From positions 1-32,327 of the forward strand of contig NZ_JAAGWG010000040.1 of NCBI RefSeq assembly GCF_010682065.1: a stretch of DNA of 32,327 nt, written 5' to 3'. Each line of letters opens with the position of its first letter. Within the stretch, counting starts at the first letter, position 1. Shown one piece after another: positions 27,504-32,327 of the stretch. Below the pieces are notes generated by a model. It made no database searches, was not told the DNA's origin, and saw nothing but the letters and a program-made list of their open reading frames with translations. The position numbers were made by a program, and so were the translations under genes. This stretch comes from Blastococcus saxobsidens (GTDB taxonomy: Bacteria; Actinomycetota; Actinomycetes; Mycobacteriales; Geodermatophilaceae).

Positions 27504-29765
27504 CCGACGCCGGACGGCCAGCACGAGCCCGGCTCCGGCCAGCAGCAGCCCGACGCCGGTGGCGACCAGCGGCAGCAGCTCGGAGCCGGTGGTCGCCAGC
27601 GCGGGAGCCGACGCGGCCGTCGGCCGTGCCGAGGGCTCCCCGGAACCTGCGCCCGCGCCGTCCGTGGCCACGGGCGTCGCGGTCCCGCCACCGGGGCCCG
27701 GCGTCGGGGTGCCCGTCCCGGAGCCCGTGACGGTCGCCGCGGCGCTGGTCACGCTGCCGGCGGCGTTGGTGAACACAGCGCGGTAGCGGGTGGACACGGA
27801 CCCCACGGTGACGGTCAGGTCCTCGCCGGTCGCGCCCGCGACGTCGGTCCAGGTGGTGCCGCCGTCCTGGGAGGACTGCCACTGGACGGTCGGCGCCGGG
27901 GCGCCGGCAGCCGAGGCGCTCAGCGTCACCTGCGTACCGGCCGCCGCGGTGACCGGGACGGGCTGGGAGGTGACCACGGGAGCGATGTCGACCCCTGGTG
28001 CCGCAGCCACCAGGACGGCCGTCAGCGCGGCGGTCGTGCCGTCGGCGGCAGCGCCCAGCGCCACGATCTGCCACACGCCCGCGGTGGGCAGGACCGGCGT
28101 GAGGCTGAAGGCACCCGTGGCGTCGGCCTGCCCGGCGCCGAGGTCGACGGGGCCCGGTGCGGTGGCGGCCCCCGTCGTCGCTGCGGCGGCGAGCGAGGCA
28201 CCGGGGGCCGGAGCGCCGAGGAGGTAACCGGCCAGCGTGATCCGGGCGCCCGGAACGAAGCCCGCGCCCTCCACCGTCACGCCGGAGCCCGGCGCGACGG
28301 GGGCGGTCGGCGCCACCAGCGCGCCGGTGGCCGCAGGTGGAGTCGTGGGCGGGGCGAGACGGAAACAGGTCCCCGGGTCGTCGACGTCGTTGCCACCGCC
28401 GTCGACGACGATGTCGCCCGCCGGCGCCGGTCCGCCGCCCCAGAGGATCCGGCAGGAGCCGCCGCTGTTCGCCAGGACCGTCGAGTCGGTGAGGCTCACC
28501 GGCCCGTAGCTGGCCAGGCCGCCGCCGTAGGTCGTGTCGCCGGGGACGACCGCCCCGGCGACGTTGTTCTCGACAGCGGTGGCGACCAGCTCGACGGGGC
28601 CGCCGCGCGTGTAGAGACCACCGCCGACCAGGTTCCCGTCGACGATGGTGTCCTCGACGATGGACGGCGTCCCGTGCAGCGCCAGCCCACCACCGATGCC
28701 GTTCGAGACGTGTCCGTTGGTGCGGTCGGGGAAGCCGTTGTCGAAGACGTCGACACCGGTGAGCGTCGTGGCCGCCTGCCGGAAGGAGGCGGCGAGCACG
28801 GCACCGCCGTAGCCGATCGCCGGTGTGGTGACCACGTTGTCCTCGAAGAGCGTGTCCGAGACGGTGAGGGGATGGTCGAGGGCGGCCACCGCTCCCCCGC
28901 CGTACATGCGGCTCACGTCCAGTGCCGCGACGGCCTGGACCGTCACCTCGTTGCTCCGGAAGACGCTGTCGGTGATCACCAGTGGGGCACCGAAGGGGTC
29001 CGCGGGCACCGGCCCACCCGGCGGCGGCTCGACGGGGAAGCCGGCGCCGACCCTGGACACGTGGGCCAGCACCGCACCGCCGGAGGCGAGCCCGGTGGCG
29101 CTGTTCCCGTCGAAGACCGAGCCCGAGATCGTCGTCTGCTGGCGTTGGCGCACGGCGATCGCACCGCCGCCGGAACCGTCGATGGGACAGGTGACCCGGT
29201 TGCCGGTGAAGGTGCTGTCCACGACGGTCAGCCGCCCGGCGCCCTCGGAGAGGATGGCGCCGCCGCGGTTGAAGGCCCGGTTGTCCTGGAAGTGCACCCG
29301 CTCGACGACCAGGTTGGCGAGGTTCCACACCGCGCCGCCGCCGTAGTAGCCCTCGTCCTGCGACCACCCACCGGTCAGCGTGAGGTCCCGCAGGGTCAGC
29401 GTGGGCAGGTCGTCCGGTGAGGTGGCACCGCCTCCGCTCTGGACGGCGAAGAGCGAGGTCTGCCGGCCGCCGTCGACGGTGACGGTGTGCCCCGTCCCGC
29501 TGATCGTCATGGTCTTGTCGACGACGATCGTGCTGCCCCCGCCCGGGGTGAGCACGATCGGGTCGTCGCACGCGATGGCCACGGTGCCGCCGTCGGCCAC
29601 GTCGTCGATCGCCTGACGTAGTGCCGCCTCGGTGCAGGAGGTGACCGTCTCGACCTCCTCCGGCGCCGCGCCGGCCGGGCCGACGCCCGGTCCCAGGAGA
29701 CCGACGCCGATCACGACGCAGACGACGGTCGCGGTGCGACGCGGCAGAACGGGACGGCTCGACAC
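27492..29765 (-). CDS. Sortase-anchored beta-helix surface protein (LAxTG)
   Basis: A 757-residue exported protein. The N-terminal signal peptide is RRTATVVCVVIGVGLLGPGVGPAGAAP. Residues about 40-420 form a right-handed beta-helix with repeated short turns such as GGGAVWNLANLVVERVHF, FDGNSATG, FRSNEVT and FEDNVV; these recall polymorphic outer-membrane-type repeats. A low-complexity Ala/Thr/Pro region and an Ig-like module (VVTSQPVPVTAAAGTQVTLSASA...WQSSQDGGTTWTDVAGATGEDL) follow. The C-terminus is a sorting signal: LATTG (723-727), a hydrophobic helix and a VRRRPAR tail, as for class E sortase substrates. GTG at 29765 has GAGGAG close upstream. Carbohydrate binding or adhesion is the usual role of such folds; the ligand is unknown. 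No sortase gene is in the window. Confidence 0.85.
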   Translation of the reverse strand: MSSRPVLPRRTATVVCVVIGVGLLGPGVGPAGAAPEEVETVTSCTEAALRQAIDDVADGGTVAIACDDPIVLTPGGGSTIVVDKTMTISGTGHTVTVDGGRQTSLFAVQSGGGATSPDDLPTLTLRDLTLTGGWSQDEGYYGGGAVWNLANLVVERVHFQDNRAFNRGGAILSEGAGRLTVVDSTFTGNRVTCPIDGSGGGAIAVRQRQQTTISGSVFDGNSATGLASGGAVLAHVSRVGAGFPVEPPPGGPVPADPFGAPLVITDSVFRSNEVTVQAVAALDVSRMYGGGAVAALDHPLTVSDTLFEDNVVTTPAIGYGGAVLAASFRQAATTLTGVDVFDNGFPDRTNGHVSNGIGGGLALHGTPSIVEDTIVDGNLVGGGLYTRGGPVELVATAVENNVAGAVVPGDTTYGGGLASYGPVSLTDSTVLANSGGSCRILWGGGPAPAGDIVVDGGGNDVDDPGTCFRLAPPTTPPAATGALVAPTAPVAPGSGVTVEGAGFVPGARITLAGYLLGAPAPGASLAAAATTGAATAPGPVDLGAGQADATGAFSLTPVLPTAGVWQIVALGAAADGTTAALTAVLVAAAPGVDIAPVVTSQPVPVTAAAGTQVTLSASAAGAPAPTVQWQSSQDGGTTWTDVAGATGEDLTVTVGSVSTRYRAVFTNAAGSVTSAAATVTGSGTGTPTPGPGGGTATPVATDGAGAGSGEPSARPTAASAPALATTGSELLPLVATGVGLLLAGAGLVLAVRRRPAR

Positions 29766-30040
29766 GGGGCTCCTCGGACTGATCGACGGCCCCTGGCGGG
29801 CGCCGACGGCATACTGCCAGGTCAGAGCGCCCTTCGGTGCTCGTTGGGCGGGGACACGGGGGCGATCCGCCGGACGGTCCATTCCCGGACCACGTGCCCC
29901 AGGGCGTCGACGGCGGTGCCTGCAGCCATCCCCGACTGTTGGCGGCACCCTTCCCTGCTGTGTGCTCGGCGCTCGCTCCCGGGTCATGTCGCGGCCGGAG
30001 CCTCGTGGTGCCCGAACGGGAACCGAGCCAGGAGGAAGCC

Positions 30041-30568
30041 ATGACCACGCCCTCAGCGAAGAACCGGACCACCACCGACACCGCTACCGGCGGCACCGAG
30101 CGCACCGCGGACACCGCCACCGAGCGCCCGTCGGACGCCGGCACCCAGCCCGCGACCGGCGGTGCCGACGAGATGGAGCAGCTCGCCCGCACGCGCGACG
30201 AGGCGGAGGACCGGGCCCGCGAGCTGCTGGCCGCTCAGGTGCTGCAGGAGTCGCGGAACGGTTCGCACGACGAGCGGGCCCGGCAGCTCGTGCTCGCCGT
30301 CCGCCGTGACCTGCTCGTGGAGCTGCGCGAGCAGGAGCAGGAGCAGGCCCGGCGGCAGCTGGCCTCGGCGGCCGACAGCAGCGAGGACGCCGTCGCCGGC
30401 CTCGTGAACGGCGTGACGACGATCGCGCGCAGCCTCGTGCCCGCCGTCCTCGTGCGGCCCGAGGAGGTCATCGAGACCACCTACGCGCTGGCCGACCAGG
30501 GCCTGCGCGTGGCGCGCCGCTTCGCCCTGGCGGTCACCGAGAACGTGCGCAGCCTCGTCACGACCTGA
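30041..30568 (+). CDS. Charged helical protein of unknown function
   Basis: A 175-residue soluble protein that I do not recognise. A Thr/Asp-rich disordered N-terminus (about 1-40) precedes a long acidic-basic helical stretch (45-115), including EDRARELLAAQVLQESRNG and LLVELREQEQEQARRQLASAA, which may form a coiled coil. The C-terminal 50 residues contain VNGVTTIARSLVPAVLVRPEEVIETTY and a weakly amphipathic RVARRFALAVTENVRSL helix. The start is well supported: ATG at 30041 with AGGAGG six bases upstream. Of the 275 bp upstream (29766-30040) I see no clear promoter. A strong hairpin follows the stop. Confidence 0.78.
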   Translation: MTTPSAKNRTTTDTATGGTERTADTATERPSDAGTQPATGGADEMEQLARTRDEAEDRARELLAAQVLQESRNGSHDERARQLVLAVRRDLLVELREQEQEQARRQLASAADSSEDAVAGLVNGVTTIARSLVPAVLVRPEEVIETTYALADQGLRVARRFALAVTENVRSLVTT

Positions 30569-30586
30569 CCGGCAGCGCCTGCCACT

Positions 30587-30625
30587 CCGGGTGGCCGCCC
30601 GGGCAGCAGCCCGGCGGCCACCCGG
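30587..30625 (+). terminator. Hairpin terminator after the charged helical protein
   Basis: A perfect 13-bp stem (CCGGGTGGCCGCC at 30587-30599 against 30613-30625) encloses a bulged C and an inner GGGC-AGCA-GCCC hairpin. It starts 18 bp after the stop. Confidence 0.75.
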
Positions 30626-30889
30626 CTCCGGGCACGATTGCCCGCCGGCCGCGTCGGACCCCATGCGGTTCCCGCCCACGGAGAACCCGAGCACGCGCCC
30701 CAGCGCTGCGCCCCCACCTCTCCTGCACCAAGTGTCGAGGTCAGGTGCACGGGTGGGGCCCCGATCGTCACTAGCGTCCATGCCCACGTCCGGCGGACCG
30801 TCGGCGCGCGCTGCCCGGACCGACCGTGCGGAGCGATGGACCGCTGCCGGCTGCATTCACCGACCGGCGTGCTCGACGGGAAGGAACCG
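30626..30889 (+). promoter_or_regulatory. Intergenic region with candidate operator and -10 element
   Basis: This 264-bp gene-free stretch contains an inverted repeat TGCACC (30724-30729) and GGTGCA (30744-30749) with a 14-bp spacer. A -10-like TAGCGT (30772-30777) follows, the same hexamer seen before sdhC. No good -35 is present. A start here would give a 5' leader of about 105 bases for the gene at 30890. An open frame runs through the region from 30638 but has no ribosome binding site. Confidence 0.35.
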
Positions 30890-31645
30890 GTGCGCCGAAC
30901 CATGGACGGGCTGGACAAGCGCGTGAAGTTCGGTTCGGCCGTGGTGGGCGTCGCCCTCACGGCCGGCCTGGCCGGCTGGGGCGGGTCGATGATCGCCATG
31001 AACGGCACCGACACCGCCGCCGCGTCGAGCAGCACGGTGCAGGACCGCCCGACGGGTGGCGCGGCGACGTCTGCCACGACGGGCGCGTCACCGACCGCCG
31101 CTGCGAGGACGCAGCCGACCGCGACCCCTACCCTCGCGCCTCCGCAGCCCGCGCGCGCCTCCGCGTCGCCGGCACGCCCTACCGGCGGGACGCCGAACCT
31201 CGGTGAGCCGGTGCAGCTGCCGCCGCCCCGGCTGAGCGATGCGGACATCGTGTTCGTGGACCCGTGGCGCGACTACACGTCCGGGCAGTGGACCTACCAC
31301 GTGGGTCTTCTCGGGTTCCCGGCCGACACGGTGGTCGAGATCAGTGGCTCCGACACCCACGGCAACGTCCACGCAGCTCCGCTGGTGATGACGTCGGCGG
31401 AGGGTTCGTGGAACCCGTTCGCCACCAGATTCGTGGTCACCTTCGCCTACGGCGGCACGTGTGACGACGCCGACCCGGCGACGGTCACGGCGCGTGGTCA
31501 GGGCTTCTCGGTGACCGAGACGGCCCCGCGCCCGGCCGAGTGCGACGGAGGCACCACACCGGACGGTCCCTGGCCCCGGCCGATCCATCCGACCCCGCAA
31601 CCCGCCCCGGCTCCCCCGCCGGCCCCAGGGTCCGGTGGACCGTGA
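30890..31645 (+). CDS. Membrane-anchored Pro/Thr-rich extracytoplasmic protein
   Basis: A 251-residue protein that I do not recognise. A short basic N-terminus and one hydrophobic helix (FGSAVVGVALTAGLAGWGGSMIAM, about 14-37) act as signal anchor. A Thr/Ala/Pro linker (about 45-105) leads to a compact domain of about 115 residues (LSDADIVFVDPWRDYTSGQW...VTARGQGFSVTE) with two Cys, in GGTCDDADP and PAECDGG, that could pair. The tail is Pro-rich. There is no lipobox Cys and no sortase motif. The start chosen is GTG at 30890, with AAGGA four bases upstream; an ATG at 30902 is also possible. It is probably extracytoplasmic. Confidence 0.7.
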   Translation: MRRTMDGLDKRVKFGSAVVGVALTAGLAGWGGSMIAMNGTDTAAASSSTVQDRPTGGAATSATTGASPTAAARTQPTATPTLAPPQPARASASPARPTGGTPNLGEPVQLPPPRLSDADIVFVDPWRDYTSGQWTYHVGLLGFPADTVVEISGSDTHGNVHAAPLVMTSAEGSWNPFATRFVVTFAYGGTCDDADPATVTARGQGFSVTETAPRPAECDGGTTPDGPWPRPIHPTPQPAPAPPPAPGSGGP

Positions 31646-31941
31646 GGCAGGAACGGCTGCCCAACACGCGACGACCCTCGCCCGCCGCCGAGCAACAGCG
31701 ACGACGGCAGCAGGACCCGCGCCACAGGCACCCGGTCAGACGTTGAAGCGGAACGAATCCGGGGTGTTCGATCTTGAACGGCTGGCGTTGGAAACGGGCT
31801 CTGACCAGCGGTTTTGCAGATGGTCGCTCATGGTCGTTTGCGGGCAGAATGGGTCGTCTTGCGGACTTTCTGCGGACTGGCCGAGCTGCCCGTTGCCAGC
31901 CGCCCCGGCCGCGGCAGCTCGCGACGTAGGAGCAGATCGGG
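31646..31941. other. Gene-free stretch of lower GC with short direct repeats
   Basis: No supported gene in about 300 bp. My count over 31741-31860 gives about 57-58% GC, clearly below the rest of the window. TGCGGACT occurs twice, at 31860-31867 and 31871-31878, an 11-bp period. On the minus strand 31736-31753 reads F-R-F-N-V-stop, like the C-terminus of actinobacterial YchF, but nothing upstream of it resembles YchF. It may mark the edge of acquired DNA. Confidence 0.45.
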
Positions 31942-32327
31942 TCAGGGTCCGGCAGGCTGACGCCCTTCGGCCAGGCCCGATTCTGCAGGATTCGCCTCCG
32001 CCGAGAAGAGGCTCGGAGCGTTGGCCGCGCTCAACGCCGCGAGCGCCGCGCGGTTCAGGCCAGAACGTTGGCCGAGCAGCCAGTCGTGCAGGAGTTCGCC
32101 GGCCGTGTAGGTAATCCCACCGCTGGCGGCGACTTGCGGAGGGAACGTGCCCCAGGCAACCGCCGCGGATCGCGCAGGCGGCGCCCCCATCCGGGCTGTA
32201 GTGGCGAGTGCCCGGAGGTCGTACTGTGGCCCGATTTCGGCCGTCAGCTGAGTGGTGTCCACCAAGGTGGTGTGCGACGGCCCCGGTGACCAGCGGGCCG
32301 AGGACGTGAAGGCGGCCACCGCGTGAT
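31942..32327 (-). CDS. Hypothetical protein, probably 5'-partial at window edge
   Basis: A reading frame of at least 128 codons that stays open to the window end; GTG at 32319 is the first in-window start but has no ribosome binding site. I do not recognise the family. The segments GITYTAGELLHDWLLGQRSGLNRAALAALSAAN and SHTTLVDTTQLTAEIGPQYDLRAL look like folded helical protein, and the last 20 residues are polar. It uses codons such as TCA, ACT, CCA, CAA, ATT, GTT, CGT and TCT far more than other genes here, which suggests recent acquisition. It may start beyond the window. Confidence 0.5.
   Translation of the reverse strand, partial: HAVAAFTSSARWSPGPSHTTLVDTTQLTAEIGPQYDLRALATTARMGAPPARSAAVAWGTFPPQVAASGGITYTAGELLHDWLLGQRSGLNRAALAALSAANAPSLFSAEANPAESGLAEGRQPAGP

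Noticed and set aside
31736..31831. Minus-strand 32-codon frame ending FRFNV
   Set aside because: No ribosome binding site and no recognisable domain; kept only as an attachment-site observation.

Overview
The window is high-GC DNA with strong G/C preference at third codon positions, many GTG starts, GGAGG-type ribosome binding sites and several candidate leaderless starts. Gene content (a three-gene sdhCAB operon, a mycobacterial-type GabD2, a large-subunit KatE, a DesK/DesR-like two-component pair, a LAxTG cell-wall sorting signal) points to a free-living actinobacterium. Geodermatophilaceae or a relative would fit, but that is inference.

Layout. 1-3.3 kb: a DUF6817-like protein, a DoxX-like membrane protein, and divergent to it a large catalase (katE) behind a SigB/SigF-type stress promoter. 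3.3-7.1 kb: a four-gene operon of ABC ATPase, ABC-2 permease, histidine kinase and NarL-type regulator, preceded by a 22-bp near-palindrome. 7.1-10.4 kb: convergent gabD2, then a secreted M1 metallopeptidase. 10.4-11.8 kb: an overlapping pair of MsrP/sulfite-oxidase-like molybdoenzyme and flavin reductase. 11.9-15.4 kb: sdhC-sdhA-sdhB (respiratory complex II), closed by a strong hairpin. 15.5-21.6 kb: a membrane protein and two divergent c-di-GMP turnover genes. One of these is split by a single in-frame TAG between its membrane part and its GAF-GGDEF-EAL part. 21.6-27.5 kb: mostly small single-gene units (DUF1028, luciferase-like monooxygenase, LURP-one/scramblase-like, PspC, DUF1348, DHFR-like reductase, a small CxxC protein, an SQR-like flavoprotein). 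27.5-31.6 kb: a large sortase-anchored beta-helix surface protein, a charged helical protein and an anchored Pro/Thr-rich protein. After about 31.7 kb base composition drops and codon use changes, suggesting the edge of acquired DNA that continues past the window.

Most of the window is ordinary chromosomal housekeeping and stress/envelope physiology. I see no CRISPR array, transposase, integrase, toxin-antitoxin pair, biosynthetic cluster, rRNA or tRNA. The items most worth a second look are the nonsense-split c-di-GMP gene, the SQR-like protein lacking one of the two redox cysteines, the stress promoter of katE, and the compositional break at the right edge. I do not see a convincing wholly new multi-gene system.
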